Positions 32,265 to 40,159 of a stretch of DNA of 53,727 bases are shown here, in pieces. How positions within the stretch are numbered: the stretch's first letter is position 1; each line of letters opens with the position of its first letter. The notes under the pieces are model-generated. The model was not told the DNA's origin and did not search any database. It was given only the letters and a program-made list of their open reading frames with translations. A program made the position numbers and the translations under genes. Origin of the DNA: Candidatus Galligastranaerophilus faecipullorum. GTDB taxonomy: Bacteria; Cyanobacteriota; Vampirovibrionia; Gastranaerophilales; Gastranaerophilaceae. The stretch is from NCBI GenBank assembly GCA_018713115.1, contig DVFS01000046.1:1-53727 (forward strand), in the 5' to 3' direction.

Positions 32265-32894
32265 TTAAAAGCCGTTTTCTTTTAAAAATTCTTCGCTTAA
32301 TCTGCTTATTTTATTATCTTTTGCTGACAAAAATTTTTCAATATATTTTGCAAATATGTCAATTTCAATGTTTACAAAATCACCGCTTTTTAAATATTTT
32401 AAGTTGGTACACTCAAATGTCTGCGGGATAACCCCGACGCAAAAAGAATTTTCTCTCAGGGTGCAAATTGTAAGACTTATTCCGTTTAGTGCAATTGAGC
32501 CTTTTTCTATTAAATATTTTGTATCGTATTCAAATTCAAAAATCCTTGCTCCGCCTTCTTCCCTGAAGCCTTTAAATTTTGCGCACCCGTCAATATGCCC
32601 CTGTACGATATGCCCGTCAAGCCTTGAATTTATAAGCATTGCACGCTCAAGATTAACCCTGTCGCCCTCTTTTAGAGAGTCAAGATTTGTGCGCGACAGA
32701 CTCTCGCGCATTGAAAAGACACTGAATGTGTTTTTTGTTTTATTTATTACTGACTGGCATGCGCCGTTTAGGGCAACGGATTCTTTGATTTTTAATTCAT
32801 CGCAAAATGCGGCGGATATTTCAAATACCTTTCCGCCGTCTTTTTTTGATATTGATTCAACCGTTCCGATTTCTTCAATAAGTCCTGTGAACAT
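32265..32894 (-). CDS. ribE: Riboflavin synthase, alpha subunit
   Basis: A 209-residue enzyme with two lumazine-binding repeats. MFTGLIEEIGTVESI opens the first; GHIVQGHIDGCAKF is the conserved link; ALNGISLTI and VNIEIDIFAKYIEKFL belong to the second. It joins two lumazines to make riboflavin. No FMN riboswitch is visible, since only 16 nt separate it from the upstream terminator. There is no Shine-Dalgarno; TAGAAT lies 6 nt before the ATG, suggesting a leaderless mRNA. Confidence 0.96.
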   Translation of the reverse strand: MFTGLIEEIGTVESISKKDGGKVFEISAAFCDELKIKESVALNGACQSVINKTKNTFSVFSMRESLSRTNLDSLKEGDRVNLERAMLINSRLDGHIVQGHIDGCAKFKGFREEGGARIFEFEYDTKYLIEKGSIALNGISLTICTLRENSFCVGVIPQTFECTNLKYLKSGDFVNIEIDIFAKYIEKFLSAKDNKISRLSEEFLKENGF

Positions 32895-32910
32895 AATACA
32901 ATTCTAACAT

Positions 32911-32947
32911 AAAAAATAAAAACACAGAGGGGTTGTACTCTGTGTTT
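32911..32947 (-). terminator. Intrinsic terminator before ribE
   Basis: CTCTGTGTTT (32938-32947) pairs with AAACACAGAG (32920-32929) and is followed on the minus strand by TTTATTTTTT. It ends the transcript of the small gene at 32976-33158 and abuts the ribE start region. Confidence 0.88.
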
Positions 32948-32975
32948 ATAAAAGGGTTGTTGTTATTTACTTCGG

Positions 32976-33158
32976 TTAGGCCAATACATCAAGTTTTTGC
33001 CCGTTGACGCTTAATTCGCGTCCGCCGCAGCAGTTGATGTTGAGTTTTTCACCTTTTTCAAATCTGTTCATTGCGCTCTGGTATTTGCCTGCAGCACCGA
33101 ATGAGACAGGTTTTGAGCATTGTGTTTTAGAGGCTATTGCCTGAATGGGTTTAATCAT
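32976..33158 (-). CDS. FxG-motif small protein, 60 residues, unknown function
   Basis: It starts MIKPIQAIASKTQCSKPVSF and continues GAAGK, so an SFGA motif lies near residue 20, as in the two other FxG proteins here. The tail ends LSVNGQKLDVLA. It has four cysteines (one in TQCSK, two in INCCGG plus context), with no signal peptide or membrane helix. I chose the ATG at 33158 (AGGGA upstream) over a GTG seven codons earlier. Its own terminator supports a real transcript. Confidence 0.6.
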   Translation of the reverse strand: MIKPIQAIASKTQCSKPVSFGAAGKYQSAMNRFEKGEKLNINCCGGRELSVNGQKLDVLA

Positions 33159-33312
33159 TATATCCCTGACCTTCCTCACGTCCCGAAAAGTTGTTAACTA
33201 CATCGGTTTGTGCCTTTAACGGATTATTATTCTATAATTGTAAAAAAGACATGTCAAGCCCTAAATGTAAATTTTTATATTATCTTTATATTTTTTTAAG
33301 AGATGTTTGTTT

Positions 33313-33318
33313 TATAAT
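33313..33318 (+). promoter_or_regulatory. -10 box seven nt before the der start
   Basis: TATAAT (33313-33318) is followed by TTGTTTT and then the ATG at 33326, with no Shine-Dalgarno. Transcription would start at or next to the start codon. The -35 region is only T-rich. Confidence 0.5.
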
Positions 33319-33325
33319 TTGTTTT

Positions 33326-34642
33326 ATGAATGAAAAAACAGTAGCAATAGTAGGGCGTCCAAATGTCGGCAAATCCACTCTTGTCAACCGTATTGTCGGG
33401 GCAAGAAAGTCAATTGTGGATGATATGCCCGGTGTTACGCGCGATCGGATATATTTTGACGCAAGCTGGCAGGGGCGGAACTTTACAATAATCGATACCG
33501 GCGGGATAATTACAAACGATGACGACGAGTTTGTAAATAATATTCTCTCGCAGGCAAAACTTGCCGTTGAAGAGGCTGATACGATAATATTTCTCGTAGA
33601 TGCCAAAGGGGGTTTAAGTCCTTATGATTATGATATTGCAAATATTTTAAGAAAATCAAAAAAAGAAGTAATTCTTGTTGCAAATAAAGTGGATTCAAAT
33701 GCCCAAAAAGACGATGTGAGTGAATTTTACGCTCTGGGTTTCGGCGAGCCGCGCTCTATAACGGCACTGCATGGCTGCGGGGGTGTGGGCGACCTTCTTG
33801 ATGAAATAGTAAAAGATATCGAGCCTCAAAAAAGTCTTGAGGATGAGCAGGAAACAATAAAAATTGCAATTGTCGGCAAGCCCAATGCGGGTAAAAGCTC
33901 GATTTTAAACAACCTTTTAAACGAACAGCGCGCCATTGTGAGTGATGTTTCAGGCACCACGCGCGACAGTATAAACTCAAAAATTACTTACGATAATCAG
34001 GAATATATTCTTGTTGATACTGCGGGAATCAGGAAAAAATCCAAAGTAGACTACGGAGTGGAAGCTTTTGCGGTAGACAGAGCCATACGCGCCATTCGCG
34101 AGGCTGATGTGGCGCTTCTTGTCGTAGATTCACAGGAAGGGCTTACCGATCAGGATAAAAAAATTGCCCAGATAGCGGAAGAAGCAGGCTGCGGCTTGAT
34201 TCTGGCTTTTAATAAATGGGATTTAAAAAAAGGTGTGCAGACACATACTTATGAAAGCGAAGTTGAAAAAGACGCGCCTTTTTTAAATTATGCAAAAAAA
34301 CTTTTTGTAAGTGCAAAAACGGGACAAAGGCTGCATTTGATTTTTGAAACCGCGCGCGAAGTGGCATTTGAACGCGCCAAAAGGATTTCCACGGGGCTTT
34401 TAAATAAGGTTATAAATGAAGCATTCGCGCTGAATCCGCCCGTATCCATAAAAGGAAAAATGCTGAGGGTCTATTATACAACACAGCCCAAAACAAAACC
34501 GCCCACGTTTGTTTTGTTTATAAATAACAAAGATCTGGTAAAAGACTCTTATAAAAGATATTTGCTTAAAAAACTGCGCGATTCTTTCGGATTTTTCGGA
34601 GTTCCGATAAGAATTTCATTCAGACAAAAAGGAGATAAATAA
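33326..34642 (+). CDS. der: Der (EngA), double-GTPase ribosome assembly factor
   Basis: A 438-residue protein. Two Era-like G domains: the first with VAIVGRPNVGKSTL, DTGGI and ANKVD, the second with IAIVGKPNAGKSSIL, DTAGI and FNKWD. The C-terminal KH-like domain ends the protein (RVYYTTQPKTKPPTFVLFIN, then GVPIRISFRQK). It matures the 50S subunit. The start at 33326 is set by the family N-terminus; an upstream extension to 33191 is not conserved. Confidence 0.97.
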   Translation: MNEKTVAIVGRPNVGKSTLVNRIVGARKSIVDDMPGVTRDRIYFDASWQGRNFTIIDTGGIITNDDDEFVNNILSQAKLAVEEADTIIFLVDAKGGLSPYDYDIANILRKSKKEVILVANKVDSNAQKDDVSEFYALGFGEPRSITALHGCGGVGDLLDEIVKDIEPQKSLEDEQETIKIAIVGKPNAGKSSILNNLLNEQRAIVSDVSGTTRDSINSKITYDNQEYILVDTAGIRKKSKVDYGVEAFAVDRAIRAIREADVALLVVDSQEGLTDQDKKIAQIAEEAGCGLILAFNKWDLKKGVQTHTYESEVEKDAPFLNYAKKLFVSAKTGQRLHLIFETAREVAFERAKRISTGLLNKVINEAFALNPPVSIKGKMLRVYYTTQPKTKPPTFVLFINNKDLVKDSYKRYLLKKLRDSFGFFGVPIRISFRQKGDK

Positions 34643-35295
34643 TGGAGTTTATATTAAATGCTTTTTTGACATTTTACTCAATGGAATCTTTAAAATTTCT
34701 TGCAGGATTCTGCATTCTGGCTTATTTAATCGGCTCAATTCCGACAGGCTATATAATTGTAAAACTTAAAACGGGACAGGATATAAGACAGGTAGGCTCA
34801 GGCTCAACGGGTGCAACTAATGTCAAAAGGGTGCTCGGTAAAAAATGGTTTTTTATCGTTATGCTGCTTGATGCCCTTAAGGGCGCACTTCCTGTTTTGA
34901 TTTCAAAATATTTTTTATCGGCAGGCATGCTGCTTGACCCGTATGGTATCTATGCTGTTGCCTGCGCCGTTTTTGTAATTGTCGGCCACTCAAAACCTGT
35001 GTTTTTGGGCTTTAAAGGCGGAAAGTCAGTAGCCTCGGGTGTCGGCACCATACTTGCGCTTTCCCCGCTTGCAGGCCTTATAATAGCGCTTATCTGGGGT
35101 GCTGTTACATACATAAGCCGCTATGTTTCTCTGGGGTCAATTGTTGCTCTTGTTTTATCGCCTTTTATAATGTATTTTCTCAATGCCCCCGCTGCATATG
35201 TCGCCTACTGTGCACTTGCTGCGGTGTATATTGTTTATCTTCACAGAGAAAACATAAAAAGACTTATAGACGGGAATGAAAACAAAGTAAGATAG
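34642..35295 (+). CDS. plsY: PlsY, acyl-phosphate glycerol-3-phosphate acyltransferase
   Basis: A 217-residue membrane enzyme with five or so helices. The catalytic loops are IGSIPTGYIIVKL with GSGSTGATNVKRVLGKK, GHSKPVFLGFKGGKSVASG and YLHRENIKRLIDGNENK. It makes lysophosphatidic acid, the first phospholipid step. GSGSTGATN, with Ser where many bacteria have Asn, is a form I recall from cyanobacteria. It overlaps der by 1 nt (TAATG). Confidence 0.96.
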   Translation: MEFILNAFLTFYSMESLKFLAGFCILAYLIGSIPTGYIIVKLKTGQDIRQVGSGSTGATNVKRVLGKKWFFIVMLLDALKGALPVLISKYFLSAGMLLDPYGIYAVACAVFVIVGHSKPVFLGFKGGKSVASGVGTILALSPLAGLIIALIWGAVTYISRYVSLGSIVALVLSPFIMYFLNAPAAYVAYCALAAVYIVYLHRENIKRLIDGNENKVR

Positions 35296-35355
35296 TTGCA
35301 AAAAAAATATCAGCATGTATTATAGATATTGTCAGAAAAATCCCAACATCCAAAT

Positions 35356-35397
35356 AGCAAAAATATTCCCTCATATCGGGTTTGTTTTGCTGTTTTT
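35356..35397 (+). terminator. Probable terminator between plsY and rpsE
   Basis: AGCAAAA (35356-35362) pairs with TTTTGCT (35385-35391), and an inner CCC pairs with GGG. Five T residues follow the G at 35392. It ends the der-plsY unit, so rpsE has its own promoter in the AT-rich stretch 35400-35440. The remaining part of this 160-bp gap showed nothing else. Confidence 0.65.
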
Positions 35398-35456
35398 AAA
35401 TTTTTAAGGGAAATAAATAAAGGTAATAATATAACGTAATTTGAAAGGTATAAAAC

Positions 35457-36131
35457 GTGGAAGAAAAAGAAACAGTTCAAAATGAAGCGGTAGAAGAAGT
35501 TGTAAGCGAAGTAACCGAAGAAGTTGCAGCTGCTGACGACGCTCAAGCCGCTGTTGAAGAAAAAGCAGCTGAAGTACAGGAAGAAGTTCAACAACTTAAA
35601 CCTCAAAGAAGAGGCCAGAGAAGAAGAAAAATCGAAACGGTTGAACCCGTAGAATCCGAATGGAAAGAACAGGTTGTACAAATCCGCCGTGTTACAAAAG
35701 TTGTAAAAGGCGGTAAGAAATTAAGTTTCAGAGCAATTGTTATTGTCGGAAACAAAAAAGGTCAGGTAGGTATGGGCGTGGCAAAAGCCGCAGAAGTTAT
35801 TATTGCTATTCAAAAAGCGGTTGCGGATGCCAGAAAAAACCTTATTACCGTACCTATTTTCAAAACAACAATCCCTCATATGGTAACAGGCCGCTCCGGC
35901 GCGGGTTCGGTTGTATTAAAACCCGCTTCTCAAGGTACCGGTGTTATCGCGGGCGGTGCGGTTCGTGCAGTGCTTGAATTATCGGGTATTGAAAACATCC
36001 TTTCAAAATCACTCGGTTCAAAGTCTCCGCTTAACGCTGCAAATGCTACGCTGGACGCTCTCAAGAGCTTAAGGTCATTCTCTGATGTTGCCCGCTCCAG
36101 AGGCATTGATATGAAGAAAATGTTAGGTTAA
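35457..36131 (+). CDS. rpsE: Ribosomal protein uS5 with a long acidic N-terminal extension
   Basis: A 224-residue protein from a GTG start (AAAGG 9 nt upstream). The S5 core spans about residues 65-224: [60 protein letters not shown] and [18 protein letters not shown]. The first 60 residues are Glu/Ala/Val-rich ([18 protein letters not shown]), then turn basic (RRGQRRRK). Usual S5 is about 165 residues. It leads a cut-down spc-type cluster; rplR is not upstream. Confidence 0.96.
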   Translation: MEEKETVQNEAVEEVVSEVTEEVAAADDAQAAVEEKAAEVQEEVQQLKPQRRGQRRRKIETVEPVESEWKEQVVQIRRVTKVVKGGKKLSFRAIVIVGNKKGQVGMGVAKAAEVIIAIQKAVADARKNLITVPIFKTTIPHMVTGRSGAGSVVLKPASQGTGVIAGGAVRAVLELSGIENILSKSLGSKSPLNAANATLDALKSLRSFSDVARSRGIDMKKMLG

Positions 36132-36147
36132 GGAAGGTATCTGAAAA

Positions 36148-36336
36148 ATGGCTAAAAAAGACGAAAAAATAAAAATACAATTGGTAAAAAGTACTATTGG
36201 CGCACCCGAAAAACATGTTAAAATTGTTCGTGCGCTCGGATTAACAAAAACAAATCAAATCGTTGAACACAGCCCGAGTGCTACAATTATGGGCATGGTT
36301 AACAAAATCCCTCACTTGGTACAGGTAGTAGAATAG
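36148..36336 (+). CDS. rpmD: Ribosomal protein uL30
   Basis: A 62-residue protein with the L30 pattern IKIQLVKSTIGAPEKHVKIV, then ALGLTKTNQIVEH and a C-terminal GMVNKIPHLVQVVE. It lies between rpsE and rplO in the universal order. Confidence 0.96.
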   Translation: MAKKDEKIKIQLVKSTIGAPEKHVKIVRALGLTKTNQIVEHSPSATIMGMVNKIPHLVQVVE

Positions 36337-36353
36337 AAAGTAAAGGTAAATAA

Positions 36354-36797
36354 ATGATAACATTAGAAGATTTAAAACCCGCCGAAGGTTCGGTAACTAA
36401 ATCTAAAAGAGTAGGCCGCGGACGTTCTTCAGGTCATGGTAAAACATCTTGCCGCGGACATAACGGCGAAGGTCAAAGATCCGGCAGAAGCTCAAAAAGA
36501 GGTTTTGAAGGCGGACAAATGCCCTCATACCGTCAAATGCCCAAATTAAAAGGCTTTAAAAACAGATTCGCTCTTAAAACGGCTGAAATTAACGTTGCCG
36601 ATTTAGAAGCAATCAATGTTGATACGGTAGATTTAAATTACTTAATCGAAAACAAAAAAGCTCACCCTTCTTGCGTAGTATTAAGAGTACTCGGCAACGG
36701 CGAACTTAAAAAAGCAGTTACGGTTAAAGCTACATACTTTACACCTTCTGCAAAAGAAAAAATTGAAAAAGCAGGCGGAAAGGTTGAATTAGTTTAA
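36354..36797 (+). CDS. rplO: Ribosomal protein uL15
   Basis: A 147-residue protein. The Gly/Arg-rich N-terminus (KRVGRGRSSGHGKTSCRG, GFEGGQMPSYRQMPK) and the C-terminal domain (LGNGELKKAVTVKATYFTPS, KIEKAGGKVELV) are complete. The stop overlaps the secY start by 1 nt. Confidence 0.97.
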   Translation: MITLEDLKPAEGSVTKSKRVGRGRSSGHGKTSCRGHNGEGQRSGRSSKRGFEGGQMPSYRQMPKLKGFKNRFALKTAEINVADLEAINVDTVDLNYLIENKKAHPSCVVLRVLGNGELKKAVTVKATYFTPSAKEKIEKAGGKVELV

Positions 36798-38137
36798 TGC
36801 AACAGCAAGCAAACAGCCAGCAGATGCTGGAGAGTTTAATGTCCAATCTCAGAGCAAGCGGTTTAAAGCAGAAGCTGATTTTCACTTTTGCAATAATCGC
36901 TCTGTTCAGATTCGGCGCTCAATTACCGATTTACGGTATTAATAACGAAGTATTTCAGGCAATGGCGGCAGGGAACAATATGATAGGTTTTCTTGACCTG
37001 TTCTCAGGCGGTGCTCTGGGTAAGGTTTCAATCTTTGCCCTCGGTATCGGGCCTTATATTACCGCATCTATTATTATGCAGCTTCTTGCGGTAATTATAC
37101 CCTATCTTGAAAAACTTCAAAAGGAAGAAGGAGAAGCGGGCAGACGTAAAATCCAGCAGCTTACAAGGCAGTTTACGGTTGTGCTCGCGCTGTTTCAATC
37201 GTTTGTGTTTGTAACGATTCTATCGAAGCTTCCAAACTCTATAATGCATACTGTACACCCCGTACTCTTTTTCCTCGGTTCAATGGCCGCACTTACGGCA
37301 GGTTCGGTGTTTGTAATGTGGCTTGCCGAACTCATTACGGAAAAAGGTGTAGGTAACGGCGGCTCGCTCATTATCTTTATAGGTATTATCTCGGGTATTC
37401 CGCTCTATGCCTCAAGAACGGCAACTCTCGTATCTCAGGACGGTGCTTTGCAGCTCGGTCTTGTGGGGCTGCTCGCAATCTTTGTTGCAACTATAATCTT
37501 TATCATAATATTTCAGGATGCGGTAAGAAAAGTCCCCATCGTAAGTGCAAGACGACAGGTGGGAAACAAAGTCTACGGCGGAGCCAATACGAATATTCCT
37601 TTTAAACTCAACCCCGGCGGTGTTATGCCCATTATCTTTGCGGTAGCAATACTTCTTTTCCCCGCGACCATTCTGAGTTTTGTGCAGCAGATGAAAATGC
37701 CCGAGGGTATTGTGAGAAATATTTTTGAACAGATGAGTTTGTTTTTAAGCCCGTCATCTCTCAGTTACTATGTAATATACTTCCTTTTGATTGTGGCTTT
37801 GACATTCTTTTATGCTTCAATTATTCCCAGCATGCAGCCTAAGGAAATTGCAAATAACCTTAAAAAATACGGTTCCGCAATCCCTGGTGTTAAACCGGGC
37901 AAGCCTACGGCAGATAAGCTGGATGAAATTTTAAGCAGGACAATTTTTATAGGTGCAATATCACTGGGTATCATTGCCCTTGTGCCTACCGTTGCAAGTA
38001 AGATTACAAACATAACCACAATGCAGGGTTTAGGTGCAACTTCTCTTATCATCATGGTCGGTGTTGCGCTTGATTTTATTAACCAGATTAAAACGCATAT
38101 GCTGGCAAAGAATTATGAAAGTTTTCTGCAGCAGTAA
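36797..38137 (+). CDS. secY: SecY, preprotein translocase channel
   Basis: A 446-residue protein with ten membrane helices. Landmarks are FRFGAQLPIYGIN in helix 1, LDLFSGGALGKVSIFALGIG in the plug region, GNGGSLIIFIGI and the C-terminal GVALDFINQIKTHMLAKNYE. It works with SecE, encoded about 26 kb upstream. Confidence 0.98.
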   Translation: MQQQANSQQMLESLMSNLRASGLKQKLIFTFAIIALFRFGAQLPIYGINNEVFQAMAAGNNMIGFLDLFSGGALGKVSIFALGIGPYITASIIMQLLAVIIPYLEKLQKEEGEAGRRKIQQLTRQFTVVLALFQSFVFVTILSKLPNSIMHTVHPVLFFLGSMAALTAGSVFVMWLAELITEKGVGNGGSLIIFIGIISGIPLYASRTATLVSQDGALQLGLVGLLAIFVATIIFIIIFQDAVRKVPIVSARRQVGNKVYGGANTNIPFKLNPGGVMPIIFAVAILLFPATILSFVQQMKMPEGIVRNIFEQMSLFLSPSSLSYYVIYFLLIVALTFFYASIIPSMQPKEIANNLKKYGSAIPGVKPGKPTADKLDEILSRTIFIGAISLGIIALVPTVASKITNITTMQGLGATSLIIMVGVALDFINQIKTHMLAKNYESFLQQ

Positions 38138-38148
38138 GGATAGATAAA

Positions 38149-38817
38149 ATGAAAAAAGTATTTATATTTTTAGGTCCTCCCGGGTGCGGCAAGGGCACAC
38201 AAACATCAAGACTTTCACAAAAGCTTGATATTCCGCACATCGATACGGGTTCTCTTTTAAGAAAAAATATTCAGGATAATACCCCCTTTGGTATAGAAGC
38301 TAAAAGCTATATAGACAAAGGTCAGCTTGTACCGATTGAAGTTGTGCAAAATGTTATAAAAGACAGAATTAAAAAGGACGACTGCAGGGACGGCTTTATT
38401 CTGGACGGCTTTCCCCGCTCGGTTGAACAGGCGGATGCGCTTAAGGATATTTTAAAAGAAGTTACAAACTTTAATTTAAAAGACCATGCTGTTGCAATAT
38501 ATTTTGATATTGCAAATGATGTTCTGGTGAAAAGACTCGTGAACAGACGCTCTTGCCCTAAATGCGGTATGATATATAATCTTTTGAGTTCGCCTCCCAA
38601 GCTTATGAACTACTGTGATATCTGCGATACACAATTGATTCAGAGAAAAGACGATAACGAAGAAACCGCCAAACTGCGTTTTGAGACATATGAAAAAGAA
38701 ACAAAACCGCTGCTTGAATACTTTGATAATGAAGGCATTCTGGAAGAAATTAATGCAGACGCTCCAATAGGCGATGTTTGGCAGAGTATTAAAGAAATCG
38801 TTTGCGAAGAGGACTAG
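38149..38817 (+). CDS. adk: Adenylate kinase
   Basis: A 222-residue enzyme. P-loop GPPGCGKGTQTSRL, NMP motif DGFPRSVEQADAL, and a lid with four zinc cysteines (CPKCGMIYN and CDICD). The lid form is typical of zinc-bearing Adk. It catalyses AMP + ATP to 2 ADP and sits in the usual secY-adk-map order. Confidence 0.98.
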   Translation: MKKVFIFLGPPGCGKGTQTSRLSQKLDIPHIDTGSLLRKNIQDNTPFGIEAKSYIDKGQLVPIEVVQNVIKDRIKKDDCRDGFILDGFPRSVEQADALKDILKEVTNFNLKDHAVAIYFDIANDVLVKRLVNRRSCPKCGMIYNLLSSPPKLMNYCDICDTQLIQRKDDNEETAKLRFETYEKETKPLLEYFDNEGILEEINADAPIGDVWQSIKEIVCEED

Positions 38818-38826
38818 GAAAATAAA

Positions 38827-39576
38827 TTGATTACCAAAAAATCACGTGAAGAATTGAAGTTAATGCGCCATGCGGGTTCTATCGTGGCTCTTGTTCATCA
38901 GGAAATGAAAAAGGCAGTGTGCGAGGGTATTTCGACTCTGGAGCTTGATATAATAGCGCAGAAAATTATAAAAGAAAACAGGGCTATACCGACATTTTTA
39001 GGTTATCACGGTTTTCCCGCTTCTATTTGCGCCTCGGTTAACGAACAGGTGGTGCATGGTATACCTTCAAAAGATGTGATTTTAAAGGCCGGAGATATTA
39101 TCTCAATTGATGTCGGCGCAACTTTTCACGGGCTTGTGGGTGACGGCGCCTGGACATATCCCGTGGGTGAAATAAGCGAAGATAAAAAAATGCTTCTTGA
39201 AACTACGGAAAAAGCCCTTATGGCAGGTGTTTCAAGAATGATGAACGGAAATCTGCTTGAAGAAGTATCTGCTGCGGTTGAAGATGTTGCACTCGCAAAG
39301 GGTCTCGGTATTGTTCGCCAGTACGGCGGGCATGGCGTGGGCCGCAACATGCATGAAGATCCGTTTGTTTTCAACTACAGGACGGGCAATAAAACAATAC
39401 TTAAAACAGGCATGACAATTGCAATTGAGCCCATGTTGAACCTCGGCAGGGATGATGTCTATGTACTTGATGACGACTGGACGGTTGTGACAGCGGACTC
39501 CAAAGCGTCTGCGCACTTTGAACATACTGTGCTTGTAGGTGAAGACGGACCCGAGATTTTAACGAGATTAAGTTAA
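38827..39576 (+). CDS. map: Methionine aminopeptidase
   Basis: A 249-residue type I enzyme from a TTG start (AGGAAA upstream). Metal ligands are two Asp in DVGATFHGLVGDGAWTYPVG, His in GGHGVGRNMHEDP, Glu in GMTIAIEPML and Glu in SAHFEHTVLV. The substrate His is in GYHGFPASICASVNEQVVHG in two adjoining pieces. It removes the initiator Met after deformylation. infA-rpmJ, the usual next genes, are absent; a minus-strand gene overlaps its end by 9 nt. Confidence 0.97.
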   Translation: MITKKSREELKLMRHAGSIVALVHQEMKKAVCEGISTLELDIIAQKIIKENRAIPTFLGYHGFPASICASVNEQVVHGIPSKDVILKAGDIISIDVGATFHGLVGDGAWTYPVGEISEDKKMLLETTEKALMAGVSRMMNGNLLEEVSAAVEDVALAKGLGIVRQYGGHGVGRNMHEDPFVFNYRTGNKTILKTGMTIAIEPMLNLGRDDVYVLDDDWTVVTADSKASAHFEHTVLVGEDGPEILTRLS

Positions 39577-40155
39577 ATATTTGGGCGGCAGCTTTTTTAC
39601 TATTTTTAAAATTTTATTGAGATATTTTTCCGTATTTTCAAAAGCCGCCTCGCAGCTTTTTGTATCTTCAAGAGAAATGTATTTTATGGAAAGATTTTCC
39701 GTGTCGAATATTTTTGAAGCGCAGTATAGATATACTATGCTCTGCAGGTCTTGGGCAGGGTTTTCGGGGATGTTTTTTGATTTCCAATCGTAGATTATAT
39801 ATTTTTCCCCGTCTTTAAAAATTGCATCAAAGCGGCCTGTCAGATAAAAAACGGGACTGCAGGCACCGCATTTTACAAGGAAGGTTTCTTCGGTTTTTAT
39901 AAATTTTTCTCTCTCTTTAAATATTTCAAGCGAAAAGGCTTTTTCAACAAGCTCTCTTTCTTTGCCGGACAGTGAATTTTTTATTTTATCAACATCAAAT
40001 CCGCGAAGATAGTATGAAATAAGCCCGTGTAACTTCTCGCCGGTTTTTGCACTGTTTGTTTTATTTATAAAATCAAGGCGTGCTATATATTTGTCAATGA
40101 AATCTTTTTCGCTTTTTTCAAGAATTTTTAGCGAGTTTGCACTGAATGTGTTCAT
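39568..40155 (-). CDS. RecB-family PD-(D/E)XK nuclease, stand-alone
   Basis: A 195-residue protein with the complete RecB/Cas4-type nuclease motif order: the conserved His in TGEKLHGLISYYL, GRFDAIF (Gly-x-x-Asp), YIIYDWKSKN (Asp-x-Lys) and QDLQSIVYLYCASKIF (motif QxxxY). In AddAB and RecBCD this domain is fused to a helicase C-terminus; here it is separate. The start at 40155 lies just after the helicase stop codon, with GGAGG 12 nt upstream. Longer starts overlap the helicase. It is last in the pnp-to-nuclease block. Confidence 0.88.
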   Translation of the reverse strand: MNTFSANSLKILEKSEKDFIDKYIARLDFINKTNSAKTGEKLHGLISYYLRGFDVDKIKNSLSGKERELVEKAFSLEIFKEREKFIKTEETFLVKCGACSPVFYLTGRFDAIFKDGEKYIIYDWKSKNIPENPAQDLQSIVYLYCASKIFDTENLSIKYISLEDTKSCEAAFENTEKYLNKILKIVKKLPPKYLT

Positions 40156-40159
40156 AAGC

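Noticed and set aside
32895-32975. FMN riboswitch upstream of ribE
   Set aside because: The gap holds a terminator of the preceding gene and only about 16 further nt; no conserved RFN elements are present.
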